A stretch of DNA of 64,000 bases from Rugalucina vietnamica (lineage: Eukaryota > Mollusca > Bivalvia > Lucinida > Lucinidae): NCBI GenBank assembly GCA_964017185.1, contig OZ024880.1:36112329-36176328 (forward strand), written 5' to 3'. This document shows positions 22,001 to 29,642 of this stretch, piece by piece. The position numbers and the translations under genes were made by a program. Every line of letters begins with the position of its first letter. Position 1 is the first letter of the stretch. The notes beneath the pieces were generated by a model. The model was not told where the DNA came from and searched no databases. It saw only the letters and a program-made list of their open reading frames with translations.

Positions 22001-24615
22001 TTTTATGATTTAGATTTTTTTTTTCAGATTGAAGGTCCTAATGTTTGTTTCTGGTTTTTACCAGAGGATATTCGAAAAATGGAAGATGGGGAAAGAAAAA
22101 ATAAAGAGTTGCATAAGGTAGGTCCTCAGATGGAGAAGGGATCCATGATGCTACAGTATCAGCCCCTTCCTGGCCTGCCTAACTTTTTAGCTTAAATCTC
22201 AATAAATTTGTCCCCACCCCCTTTATCTCAGGTTGCCTCCCGGCTAAAGTCTATGATGATGGAGAAGGGTATCATGACAATATACTACTTGCCCCTAGTA
22301 GGGGTCCTGTCCATGTTCTTACGAATAGCCTACCCCAATACTAACACCCATGTATGTCTGTTACAAATATTTTTTTTTTAGCTCACCTGAGCCGAAGGCT
22401 CACAGGTGAGCTTATAGGATAGGCAGGCATCCGTCGTCCGTCGTCGTCGTCCGTCGTCGTCGTCCGTCCACAATTTCAAAGAAGAATATTTCTGAAGCTA
22501 GTGGGCCGATCTTGATCAAATTTAATGTGAACCATAATTGGGTTGGGGGATTGATGGCATTAGGTTTCGGAGCAGATTGTATCAAAATTGTGGTTTCCAT
22601 GGCAACAGATAGGTCCCATAGACTTACAATGGGAAAAACTAAAAAAATCTTTTTCTCTCAAACCACTAGGCCCACAGCTTTGATATTTGGTATGTAGCAA
22701 TGGCTAATGGTCCTCTACATAAATTGTGCCATTCATGCCCCTGGGGTCAAATTTGGCCACGCCCCGGGGGTCGATAGTCTCCATAGACTTACTATGGGAA
22801 AAAATTCAAAAATCTTCTTCTCTGAAACCACTAGGCCCACGGCTTTGATATTTGGTATGTAGCAATGGCTAATGGTCCTCTACATAAATTGTGCCAGCCA
22901 TGTCCCTTGGGTCAAATTTGGCCACGCCCCGGGGGTCGATAGTCTCCATAGACTTACAATTGGAAAAACTAAAAAAATCTTCTTCTCTGAAACCACTAGG
23001 CCCACAGCTTTGATATTTGGTATGTAGCAATGGCTAATGGTCCTCTACATAAATTGTGCCATTCATGCCCCTGGGGTCAAATTTGGCCAGGCCCCGGGGG
23101 TTGATAGTCTCCATAGACTTACTATGGGAAAAAATAAAAAATCTTCTTCTCTGAAACCACAGGGCCCACAGCTTTGATATTTTGTAGGTGGCAATGGCTA
23201 ATGGTCCTCTACATAAATTGTGCCAATCATGCCCCTGGGGTCAAATTTGGCCACGCCCCGGGGGTCGATAGTCTCCATAGACCTACAATAGGAAAAAAAC
23301 TAAAAAAATCTTCTTCTCTGAAACCACTAGGCCAACAGCTTTGATATTTGATATGTAGCAATGGCTAATGGTCCTCTACATAAATTGTGCCATTCATGCC
23401 CCTGGGGTCAAATTTGGCCACGCCCCGGGGGTTTATAGTCTCCATAGACTTACTATGGGAAAAAAATTCAAAAATCTTCTTCTCTGAAACCACAGGGCCC
23501 ACAGCTTTGATATTTTGTATGTGGCAATGGCTAATGGTCCTCTACATAAATTGTGCCAATCATGTCCCCGGGGTCAAATTTGGCCACGCCCCAGGGGTCG
23601 ATAGACCTACAGTAGGAAAAACTAAAAAAATCTTCTTCTCTGAAACCACTAGGCCCACAGCTTTGATATTTGGTATGTAGCAATGGCTAATGGTCCTCTA
23701 CATAAATTGTGCCATTCATGCCCCTGGGGTCAAATTTGGCCAGGCCCCGGAGGTTGATAGTCTCAATAGACTTGCTATGGGAAAAAAATTCAAAAATCTT
23801 CTTCTCTGAAACCACAGGGCACACAGCTTTGATATTTTGTATGTGGCAATGGCTAATGGTCCTCTACATAAATTGTGCCAGCCATGCCCCTGGTGTCAAA
23901 TTTGGCCACGCCCCGGGGGTAGATAGTCTCCATAGACTTACAATGGGAAAAACTAACAAAAATCTTCTTCTCTGAAACCAAAAGGCCCAGAGCTTCTATA
24001 TTTTGTATGTAGCAATGTTTGGTAGTCCCCATTATAAATTGTGCCAGTCATGCCCCTGGGTCAAATTTGGCCATGCCCCGGGGGCAATAGTGTCCATGCA
24101 TAGACTTTCATTGGTCGATTCTCAATTAATTTAAATCTCATGAGCTTACAATGTGATAATCTCTCAGGTGAGCTACAGGACCAATGGTCCTCTAGTTACT
24201 ATAACTAGTATCATTTCTTAAAAATATGTCCCTTCTTTTATGCTTCCTTTAACTGAGATTGCTTCACGACTGAAGGCCATGTTGATGAAGGGGTCCATGA
24301 TGATACAGTACCAGACCCCAGGGGACTTAGCCAACTTCGGAACCAGACCCCAGGGGACTTAGCCAACTTTTTTCCGTACTAGCTTAAAATCTAATTTTTA
24401 TCATGTTTTTAAGTTCGTCCCCACTCTTTTTATTTCAGGTTGCATCCCGGCTGAAGGCTATGATGATGGAGAAGGGGTCCATGATGATCCAGTACCAGCC
24501 CCTGGGGGACTTACCCAATTTCTTCCGCATAGCGTTCTCTAACCCAGCCATCACTACAGGGGACATAGATTACGTGGTGGAGGAAATAGCCAGGCTGGGG
24601 AAACAGCTGGAGTGA
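12948..24615 (+). CDS. PLP-dependent acidic amino-acid decarboxylase (GAD/CSAD group), 3' part, 5 exons
   Basis: Exons 12948-13026, 14844-15043, 15899-15953, 22028-22117 and 24439-24615 join with matching phases (2/0, 0/2, 2/0, 0/0, 0/stop) into 199 codons plus stop. All have GT-AG borders. Exon 1 carries the pyridoxal-phosphate lysine motif [16 protein letters not shown]. Exon 2 reads [15 protein letters not shown]...[22 protein letters not shown], a signature of glutamate, cysteine-sulfinate and GADL1 decarboxylases. The end reads [15 protein letters not shown]...NFFR...[11 protein letters not shown]. The enzyme should make GABA, hypotaurine or beta-alanine in the cytosol; substrate cannot be chosen from this half. 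The N-terminal half is not visible. Introns hold a LINE, MITEs and a satellite-bearing element, and the last exon and the exon 2 donor are duplicated. Confidence 0.85.
13095..14696. mobile_element. TA-flanked TIR element, 1602 bp, hosting a pearl-like insertion
   Basis: A perfect inverted repeat beginning TACTCCTCCTAAAAAATCCG and extending through GTCA (about 24-27 bp) marks both ends, with TA directly outside each (13093-13094 and 14697-14698). This is the pattern of a Tc1/mariner-type non-autonomous element. The 13173-14186 satellite-bearing element sits inside it, so the outer element is older. Confidence 0.55.
13173..14186. mobile_element. Pearl-like element: microsatellite plus about six 147-bp tandem units
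   Basis: It opens TACCCCGCCACTTC and closes with the inverted GGCGGGGTA. After a hairpin come a (CCGT/CTGT)n microsatellite (13238-13285) and about six tandem units marked by GACCAATTTTCTTCAAACTT at roughly 13321, 13468, 13617, 13764, 13912 and 14060. The last unit is the most diverged. The order terminus, microsatellite, tandem core, terminus is that of bivalve pearl-type elements. Confidence 0.6.
14844..15043 (+). CDS. Decarboxylase exon 2, with duplicated donor
   Basis: Opens after CTTGTAG in phase 0 and reads 66 codons plus two bases to GCTAA before donor GTATGT. The last 48 bp, including that donor, are repeated in tandem directly downstream (15044-15091), so a second identical donor follows. 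Using the second one lengthens the exon by exactly 16 codons with no stop. Confidence 0.85.
15350..15665 (-). repeat. tRNA-derived SINE, decayed, minus strand
   Basis: Read on the minus strand from about 15660, GGCGCAGTGGTAACGACACT resembles the pol III A box of a tRNA and GATGGCAGTTACCC is a degraded B box. The remainder runs down to about 15350. The tRNA cloverleaf cannot be closed, so it is SINE-derived and not a tRNA gene. Confidence 0.4.
15765..15840 (+). repeat. tRNA-like SINE head, plus strand
   Basis: GCGCGGTGGCGTGTTGGTAG followed about 45 bp later by GAGTCCAAGCCTGCCC resembles degraded A and B boxes. It lies about 60 bp before a decarboxylase exon. Too decayed to be a functional tRNA. 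Confidence 0.35.
15899..15953 (+). CDS. Decarboxylase exon 3 (55 bp micro-exon)
   Basis: After acceptor TTAAAAAAG, one base completes the codon and 18 codons read [18 protein letters not shown] to donor GTAAAG. This matches the YLVEEMKKREGFELVME stretch typical of the family. The acceptor tract is purine-rich and weak, but frame and similarity on both sides fix the exon. Confidence 0.8.
15973..16575. mobile_element. 603-bp TIR element, mariner-like termini
   Basis: GGGTGTCCCAAAAAAACGTA at the left end and its reverse complement at 16548-16575 form about 27-bp inverted repeats ending in GTAGCCGCTAC. GGGTGTCCC-type ends are common in mariner-like elements. It starts 20 bp after the donor of the 55-bp decarboxylase exon. 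No transposase is visible. Confidence 0.55.
16581..16855 (-). mobile_element. Palindromic MITE, AACATAGATTG family, copy 1
   Basis: About 275 bp with GAAAACatG-type ends inverted (CGAAAACTTGCC left, GGACATGTTTTC right) and a long central palindrome: AACATTGATTGTGGGTACAC mirrored around CTCGCCGAGG. Other copies lie at 25036, 25690, 26222, 27139, 38450, 38733 and 39848. Confidence 0.6.
16856..17312. other. Intron sequence without recognised features
   Basis: AT-rich, with a T/G-rich run near 17025-17085. No frame or inverted repeat stands out. Confidence 0.3.
17313..21480 (+). mobile_element. APE-type non-LTR retrotransposon (LINE), near full length
   Basis: The element holds one long frame (18204-21428) and a roughly 0.9 kb 5' leader. 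The leader starts with three imperfect repeats of about 70 bp (from about 17313, 17389 and 17461), each with a CTAGGAG/CTAAGAG block and an ACAAAA tail. It lies in the decarboxylase intron between the 55-bp and 90-bp exons in the same orientation. The exact 5' and 3' borders and any target duplication could not be fixed. The 3' side carries a small CTCATTAGTGAG hairpin just after the stop. Confidence 0.7.
18204..21428 (+). CDS. LINE polyprotein: APE endonuclease, reverse transcriptase, C2H2 finger
   Basis: 1074 residues. The endonuclease shows [24 protein letters not shown] and CWTDHRLV. The RT shows [31 protein letters not shown], the motif A aspartate in [20 protein letters not shown], the catalytic LLYADD and [12 protein letters not shown]-terminal [17 protein letters not shown] region is followed by a CCHH finger, [21 protein letters not shown]. 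The frame is unbroken, but its first codons are abnormal: the start is TTG, and the usual WNV...MDN opening of the endonuclease is split between frames by small duplications at 18221-18260, including a 17-bp direct repeat. The copy is probably catalytically damaged at its N-terminus. Clade is not assigned. Confidence 0.85.
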   Translation: MAHGMYFNFNGQWTLMDNAGSDRPQRRTALVGRELGRYDIQIAALSETRFADVGEIKEVGAGYTFFWSGRKSEERREAGVGFAIKTELVGKLSGLPKGINDRLMTLRLPLSGNKHATIVSAYAPTMTNPNEVKDKFYDDLDNVISATPRTDKLILLGDFNARVGTDNQTWEGVIGPEGVGKCNSNGVLLLRKCAEHDLLITNTVFRLPNRNKTSWMHPRSKHWHLIDYVIVRRTDRQDVKVTKTMCGADCWTDHRLVVSKLNLRIQPARRPQGKKAPKRLDVSKLNNDSMRQDFLTDICDQLDAMNLSSEDPEENWTVFHKTVLSSAASTLGHPSRKHQDWFDENDDEIQRLLEEKHRLHKAHQDDTSSVSKKAAYSNICKTVQTKLRDTQDSWLRKKTEEIQSFADRKDMKKFHDALKTIYGPKSSGATTLLSADGNTLLTDKEAILERWAEHFNSVLNRPSSINEDAIDRLPQIECNVLSDEFPTVTETRKAVQQLSSGKAPGADAIPAEVYKAGGIPMAEKLTELFHCMWRKEAIPQEFKDASIIHLYKRKGNPQVCDNHRGISLLSIAGKILAKILLNRLNVHLDQTGLIPESQCGFRKDRGTIDMIFIARQLQEKCQEQNVDLYMTFVDLTKAFDTVSRDGLWKIMAKFGCSPRFIAMVRQFHDGMQARVQNDGEFSEPFEVTNGVKQGCVLAPTLFSMMFSAMLMDAFQDSDTGFPIRYRFDGNIFNLRRLQAKTKVQTDVLDELLYADDMDKNASTEAKMQRAMDQVSQSCDNYDITISTKKTEVVHQPAPGKPYNEPTITVNGQKLKVVDKFTYLGSTLSRAVHIDDEITARIAKASVAFGRLRANVWERNGIKLDTKLKVYKAVVLPTLLYACETWTVYQRHAKRLNHFHLSCLRKLLKIKWQDKIPDTEVLTKAGMQSMHTVLKLAQLRWTGHVIRMPDARLPKKVFYGELQEGKRSQGGQKKRYKDTLKASLKDFEIPMGSWEQTAQERSKWRGLINKGAALYEKKRICEAERKRRERKAKTNVPPSDSMTLTCSTCNRQFRARIGLVSHQRTHRHTSALFKK
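21429..22027. other. Intron; contains a 50-bp tract shared with 44043
   Basis: No gene. AGGTCCTATTAGGACAAACT (21912 onward) plus GATTTTGATATAAAAATAA recurs almost unchanged at 44043-44092. A long pyrimidine tract (22013-22025) forms the acceptor of the next decarboxylase exon. Confidence 0.45.
22028..22117 (+). CDS. Decarboxylase exon 4
   Basis: Exactly 30 codons between TTTTTTTCAG and donor GTAGGT, phase 0 on both sides, reading [19 protein letters not shown] and ending ELHK. It matches the NVCFW...P segment of GAD/CSAD. The intron that should follow is reduced here: 8 bp after the exon a partial terminal-exon copy begins, still in frame. Confidence 0.85.
22126..22195 (+). pseudogene. Terminal-exon copy 1 (partial, fused to exon 4)
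   Basis: Reads [19 protein letters not shown] then LA and TAA, clearly a copy of the middle of the real last exon. Reading through the exon 4 donor enters it in frame via four codons (VGPQ). Unspliced transcripts would therefore end with a shortened but homologous C-terminus. Confidence 0.65.
22232..22356 (+). pseudogene. Terminal-exon copy 2 (open, divergent)
   Basis: Starts after a good acceptor (TTATCTCAG) in the correct phase 0: [20 protein letters not shown], then a drifted stretch to [19 protein letters not shown] donor-like site follows. No stop inside, but the conserved YQPLGD and the DIDYVVEEI tail are gone. Either a decaying exon or a rarely used alternative exon. Confidence 0.6.
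22357..24195 (-). mobile_element. Helentron-like / pearl-type element A with nine 163-168 bp tandem units
   Basis: Read on the minus strand it ends with a hairpin (GAGCC loop GGCTC) and AGGTGAGCTAA. The other end carries the inverted GCTCACCTGAG and the palindrome AGGACCATTGGTCCT. A (CGTCGTCC)n microsatellite lies at 22430-22470. The core is nine tandem units marked by CCACTAGGCCCACAGCTTTG near 22664, 22827, 22994, 23157, 23325, 23489, 23645, 23810 and 23977. Related copies B, C and D are at 32053-33566, 52405-54335 and 29643-30361. The hairpin plus CTAA end and subterminal inverted repeats are as in non-autonomous Helentrons; this is an inference. Confidence 0.6.
24259..24372 (+). pseudogene. 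Terminal-exon copy 3 (broken)
   Basis: Begins [19 protein letters not shown], with one codon pair lost relative to the intact exon, then PGDLANF. A 35-bp internal direct repeat (GACCCCAGGGGACTTAGCCA twice) shifts it into a stop. Only about 65 bp before the functional exon. Confidence 0.65.
24439..24615 (+). CDS. Decarboxylase terminal exon (intact)
   Basis: 58 codons and TGA after acceptor TATTTCAG, phase 0. It reads [20 protein letters not shown] and ends [13 protein letters not shown], the standard GAD/CSAD ending. Chosen as the functional copy because it alone keeps the whole segment in frame. A candidate AATAAA lies in the A-rich run near 24740. Confidence 0.85.
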   Translation, partial: VASRLKAMMMEKGSMMIQYQPLGDLPNFFRIAFSNPAITTGDIDYVVEEIARLGKQLE

Positions 24616-24967
24616 AGAAACTGACTGATAGATAGCCTGGCTAGGTTAATAGATGGACTGATGCCAATTAGTATAGAAACTATGAGACTATAGCTTTTAT
24701 ATATTTTGGCCAGGCTGGGAAAACAACTGTGTAAAAAAAAAAATAAAATAGCATAATAATAACAACTGGACAGATGCCATTAGAGATTATGAAGTGTAAA
24801 ATATATTTAGTGATGAATTTGGTACAGAAACAAATGGACTGAAGACATGAGATGATAAAAAATATACGATTAAGTTATGAAAATATGAATTTACTAGCTA
24901 TAACTTTTCTGAATCTTTCTGTTACATGTCCTAAAATCTGTGTAAGCAATCTAAACAATCTTAAATG

Positions 24968-25424
24968 GATACCCTAAAATCCAGTACCAGCCACTATTGG
25001 ACCTGTTCACCTTTTCCTTTATGGCGTTCTGGACATCAGGAAAACATGTCCGTGAAATCTCGAAGCAATATGTGATCTTCCTTCGAGGTGAAATGTATAC
25101 CCCCTTGAACCCCACTTTTAGATAGAAAAACTGGGGTTTGCAGGGGTATACCTATTTTTCTTATTTTTGCTCCAAAACATAGATTGTGGGTACTCGTTAG
25201 AACCGCCTCGGCGAGGCGTTAACGTGTACCCACAATCTATGTTTTGAGCAAAAAATATGAAAAATATCAAATTTTTTCCTCTGAAAATTATCGATCTTTG
25301 ACCTGAAAAAATTACTGTATATCATATGGGCATGTTTTCGTAATGGAACCCAGCTATCACTACAGGGGACATAGATTATGTGGTGGTGGAAATAGCCAGG
25401 CTGGGGAAACAGCTGGAGTGAGGA
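24968..25424 (+). pseudogene. Terminal-exon copy 5, split by a MITE
   Basis: The left part (24968-25035) reads IQYQPLLDLFTFSFMAFW and the right part (25347-25424) [20 protein letters not shown] to TGA. Between them sits a palindromic MITE (25036-25346). The right part is nearly identical to the intact exon and continues into a copy of its 3' UTR (GGGTTAATAGATGGACTGAT), so the duplication included UTR. Confidence 0.65.
25036..25346 (+). mobile_element. Palindromic MITE, AACATAGATTG family, copy 2
   Basis: Opens GGAAAACATGTCCGTG and closes GGGCATGTTTTCGTAATG. The central palindrome is AACATAGATTGTGGGTACTC with CCTCGGCGAGG at the axis. It interrupts a decarboxylase terminal-exon copy. Confidence 0.65.
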
Positions 25425-25689
25425 AACTGGGAGATTGCCTGGATGGGTTAATAGATGGACTGATGCCATCAGAAGATACATACATGTATATTGAATAATA
25501 TATCTATTGATATTTCTACAAAAACAAACAGACTGATCCTGATAATTAGCAAAGTTGAAAAATATAAATTGTGACAGTACTGGATCTATAAGTATAACTT
25601 TCCTAAATTCTAGCTTAGCCAGGGTGAAGAAACTTTGTCATGAAAAATAGATGAATTCAGAAAATAATAGATGACTGCAATTTGTTTCA

Positions 25690-25945
25690 CATCAGGATAA
25701 TTGTCTGTGTAATGTAAAGCCCCTTACACCCCACTTTTCTGTAGAAAAACTAGGGTATACAATCTTTCTTACTTTTGATCCAAAACATAAATTATAGGTA
25801 CTTAATAGAACCACCTAGAGGTGGTTCTAAATCGTACCCACAATCTGTGTTATGAGATAAAACTTAGAAAATATCAAACTTTTTCAATCAAAAAGTATCA
25901 GCTGAAAAAATACTGTGTATTGCATGGGGGTATTTTGTAATCTGG
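25690..25945 (+). mobile_element. Palindromic MITE, AACATAGATTG family, copy 3 (decayed)
   Basis: Recognisable from CCCCTTACACCCCACTTTTC, the palindrome arms AACATAAATTATAGGTACTT and CGTACCCACAATCTGTGTT, and the closing CATGGGGGTATTTTG. More diverged than the other copies. Confidence 0.5.
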
Positions 25946-26221
25946 TAGTTAGGACAGAGCCATTTCCTTTACAACTTAAATGTACTTTTTGGTTATAAAA
26001 TGGATCAATAAAACATTTATTATTCCAACAAATTTATTTTGTATCCATAAAAAGATAACTCGTTTATTAACAAACAGTAAGTTTAATTTTTTAACATGTC
26101 AAAACAAATCTGATTAAAATAATGAAAACAATGTACAGTAAATATAGAAACTTACACATCATAAACCCTCTGACTATGAACTTTGGTTTTTGAGAAAATG
26201 AGAAAATCACAACTTCATTAG

Positions 26222-26488
26222 GCAAACATGTCCGTGAAATGAATACCCCCTTATACCCATTTTTATATAGAAAAACTTGGGTATGGAGTGGTATTCATAT
26301 TTTTTCTAATTTTTGCTCCAAAACATAAATTGTGAGTACTTGTTAGAACCGCCTCGTCTGACGTCAAGGCGGTTCATCTATGTTTTGAGCAAAAATAAGA
26401 AAAATATCAAAAATGTTCTACTGAAAATTTTCGATTTTTACAACTTAAATTTTTTTTTTATATTACATGGGTGTGTTTTCGTAATGTC
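26222..26488 (+). mobile_element. Palindromic MITE, AACATAGATTG family, copy 4
   Basis: Opens GCAAACATGTCCGTG and closes GGTGTGTTTTCGTAATG. The second palindrome arm is shortened (AAGGCGGTTCATCTATG). Its right half is part of the 792-bp tandem duplication. Confidence 0.6.
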
Positions 26489-26671
26489 ATATATATAATC
26501 TGATCTGTCTCCCTCATTCATTACCTATACATTAACCCACCATGCCATGAATAAACATGATTTTGCATGACCAACTAGAAAAAAAACTGTTAATTAATGT
26601 TTGAATAATCAAACTGTAAGTTTAATTTTTGAAATAACATCAAAATCTGATTAAAACAATGAAACAATATT

Positions 26672-26952
26672 GCACAAGTCATTTGTAACCACTGCTCTCC
26701 CACCTACGGGGAAGGGCGGCGATTATGAACTTTTCAGCTTTCAGTGCCCTGCTATGAGCCCCACCCTCAGGGGGCAAGCTGGAGGTCAAAACATTGCTCT
26801 TTGCCCCACCCTTTGCAATAGAAAATCTCCCTGGGGTAAGGATCCTAATGTCAAAAACTGCAATGAGCGGACAGCCCTAAACTTTAGCCCAGCCATCCCC
26901 CACCCTTCCCCGTAAGGTAAGGGGGCAGTGGTTACAAATGACTGGTGCATAA
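26672..26952. mobile_element. TIR MITE (CATTTGTAACCACTGC ends), in duplication unit 1
   Basis: Left GCACAAGTCATTTGTAACCA and right TGGTTACAAATGACTGGTGC are inverted and extend into CTACGGGGAAGGG / CCCTTCCCCGTAAG, giving about 45-bp terminal repeats. GC-rich against its surroundings. The small frame at 26670-26915 lies within it and is not a gene. An almost identical copy lies at about 27473-27745. Confidence 0.6.
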
Positions 26953-27472
26953 AGAATATGTGCGCAAATTCAATAACAAAAATATAAACCCTCTATGAAC
27001 TTCTGTTTTGAGAAACTAACTAATTTACAATCTGTCTCATAGCTGTCATTTTGTCAAAAATTATTTTTTGGCAATAATATTTCTTCATGCACATGTCCAA
27101 TGCGTCAACATCATGTAGACATAATATCAAAAAGAGGCAAGGCAGTTCTAACATGTACCCACAATCTATGTTTTGAGCAAAAATAAGAAAAAAAAAATAT
27201 CAAAAATGTTCTACTGAAAATTTTCAATTTTTACAACTTAAAAAAATCTTAATATTACATGGGTGTGTTTTCGTAATGTCATGTATATAATCTGATCTGT
27301 CTCCCTCATTCATTAACTATACATAATAACCAACCATGCCATGAATAAACATGATTTTGCATGACCATCTAGAAAAAAAACAACTGTTAATTAATGTTTG
27401 AATATTAATCAAACTGTAAGTTTAAATTTTGAAATAACATCAAAACCTGAATAAAACAATGAAACAATAATG

Positions 27473-27745
27473 CACCAGTTTGTAACCACTGCTCTCCCAC
27501 CTACGGGGAAGGGCGGCGATTATGACTTTTCAGCTTTCAGTGCCCTGCTATGAGCCCCACCCCCAGGGGGCAAGCTGGAGGTCAAAACATTGCTCTTTGC
27601 CCCACCCTTTGCAATAGAAAATCTCCCTGGGGTAAGGATCCTAATGTCAAAAACTGCAATTAGCGGATAGCCCTAAACTTTAGCCCAGCCATCCCCCACC
27701 CTTCCCCGTAGGTAAGGGGGCAGTGGTTTCAAATGACTGGTGCAT
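27473..27745. mobile_element. TIR MITE (CATTTGTAACCACTGC ends), in duplication unit 2
   Basis: Second copy produced by the 792-bp duplication, with a short deletion in the left terminus (CACCAGTTTGTAACCACTGC). Confidence 0.6.
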
Positions 27746-27927
27746 AAAGAATATGTGCGCAAATTCAACAACAAAAATATAAACCCTCTATGAACTTCTG
27801 TTTTGAGAAACTAACTAATTTACAATCTGTCTCATAGCTGTCATTTTGTCAAAAATATTTTTTGGCAATAATATTTCTTCATGCAAATGTCCAATGTGTC
27901 TACATCATATAGACATAATATCAAAAA

Positions 27928-28375
27928 GATCCAACAAAAACTGTGATAGGAGTTGATTGGCCCATAGATGCACTATCTTCAGTGTATACAAAAGCTATCA
28001 AGAACTATAAAGGGAAGTAACTCAAAATGGACTGGTCCCTAGCCCTTTATTTTTGCATGTACTTATTTGCCCCATAGATATGCAAATGCCTGCAAAGTTT
28101 AATATAAATGGTAAAAGAGATCAAACTCCAAGACTGAATTATTTGATTTTCTTTATTTCCCGACTAGTTTCGGTGCATTACCTTTGTCAAGGGACATCAA
28201 TAAAGTTTAATGAAATTCCATCAATATGGGTCTCCAAGATATTATAGAAACAAAATCATTTTAATTGTTATGGACAGATGGGCGCATGTGCGCTGCCATG
28301 CACGGACAACGTGAAAACAGTATACCCCCCTTAAAACTTCGTTTTGACGGGGGCTATAACTATGAACATAATGAT
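27928..28375. repeat. Fragment resembling the 40.2 kb tandem element
   Basis: Contains AAGGGAAGTAACTC, TGGTCCCTAGCCC and a terminal CCCCTTAAAACTTCGTTTTG / GGGGCTATAA, echoing the 3' part of the element at 40198-41416. The resemblance is partial. Confidence 0.35.
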
Positions 28376-29142
28376 GTTTACATGTTTCAATGAATGATGT
28401 ATAAATAAATGGTGTGAAGATAATGCTTTTAATGAGCACTAAAAATATAAAATGCTGAAAATAAGTAGTAAAATACTGATTATTAGTCAAAGCAAAGAAA
28501 ACGTACAATTCATTTTTTCACTGAAGAATCTTAAAAAAGAACATTTATTGAGACTGTCCCTTTTAACTAACCAAATCACTTAATAACACATATACACAAT
28601 CATATAAATAAATAGCTTGCAAAAATTAATTGGTGTACAGTATATTTCAATCAATAGTACAATCTCTGACATACTGCATCAGAGGCTTAATTCTTTGATT
28701 TTGAGTCAATCCAGGGAGTCTTGAGTTTGGTTCCCATCAGGGACAGGGGAGTTTTTCAAATGACATATCATCTTTTAGTTAGAATTTCATATTTGTACAA
28801 GATGTGTGAATTCTTTCACAATAAATTTTCATCTGGTTCCAGTAACAGATCAGAGATACATATTAACTGCCATAAAAAATGTCATGCTCATGGTGCAAAA
28901 TGTCAGATTTTTTCATGCTCGAGTGCACAATCTGAACACATTCCTGAGTGAGTAAGTTGCTATTTATATAAATATCAACAAAATTCTGACAGTAAAATCA
29001 TACCTACTTCTATCATAAATAAACTTTCTCATCTTTAAAGTCCAACCAACCAAAATAGTTTAAAGATACCCAATTGAGATGCTATTTGATTACTTCTTAT
29101 ATCCTCCAAGCAAAAACCAACCTCCTTCTTATACATCTGATA
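28376..29142. other. Non-coding, nothing recognised
   Basis: AT-rich. A weak tRNA-like stretch (GGTTCCCATCAGGGACAGG, 28730) may be a decayed SINE head. No other feature. Confidence 0.3.
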
Positions 29143-29393
29143 AGAGCTATGGCATGAGAACAAAATGCATATGCAAAAACAAAGGCACAGATCAGTTTGG
29201 CAGTGACTGCACATCTGATCAGCATCTTTGTTTTCGCAGCATATCTTTTTCGCTGCAGGCACAGATAGTGCAACCCCTCTTCTTCCTAAACCCGAAATTT
29301 CAAGCTTCTAGCCTGCTTCTGTGCCTATGCAGGCAAATTTTTGTTGAACTTGGTCGAAATCCCAAATTGTTGCTTTTCTGATGGGAGGGTTCA
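29143..29393 (+). mobile_element. GGCTCA-TIR palindromic MITE, copy a (decayed)
   Basis: Recognised by AAAAACAAAGGCACAGATCA, the mirrored TGATCAGCATCTTTGTTTTC and the CTTCCTAAACCCGAAATTTC block. Ends are diverged. Confidence 0.55.
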
Positions 29394-29642
29394 ATTATCA
29401 AATCAAACTAAGACCGGTTACCAGGCTCTGCCTTCAGCAAACTTGTCAAGGTAACAAATCAAAGACATAAATTCAATCACTTCCCATTTGCTTCAGCCCC
29501 TTTTTTTACTGTTTCTTTTTACTCTAGGTAATTAATGGACAAACCTGTTCCTCAAAGTAATACAATCATATTTAATGTACTTCATTCAAACGAATCTAAG
29601 CCCACAATAAACTGAAGACAAGTAACCCAAGGGCAATGATCA

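Larger units (their letters stand above)
26343..27927 (+). repeat. 792-bp direct tandem duplication (two units)
   Basis: Unit 1 about 26343-27135, unit 2 about 27136-27927. Matching landmarks are spaced 792 bp apart, for example ACATGGGTGTGTTTTCGTAA at 26465 and 27257, and both units end ACATAATATCAAAAAG. Identity is very high apart from small indels and a handful of substitutions, so the event looks recent. Each unit contains half a palindromic MITE and one complete TIR element. Confidence 0.8.
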
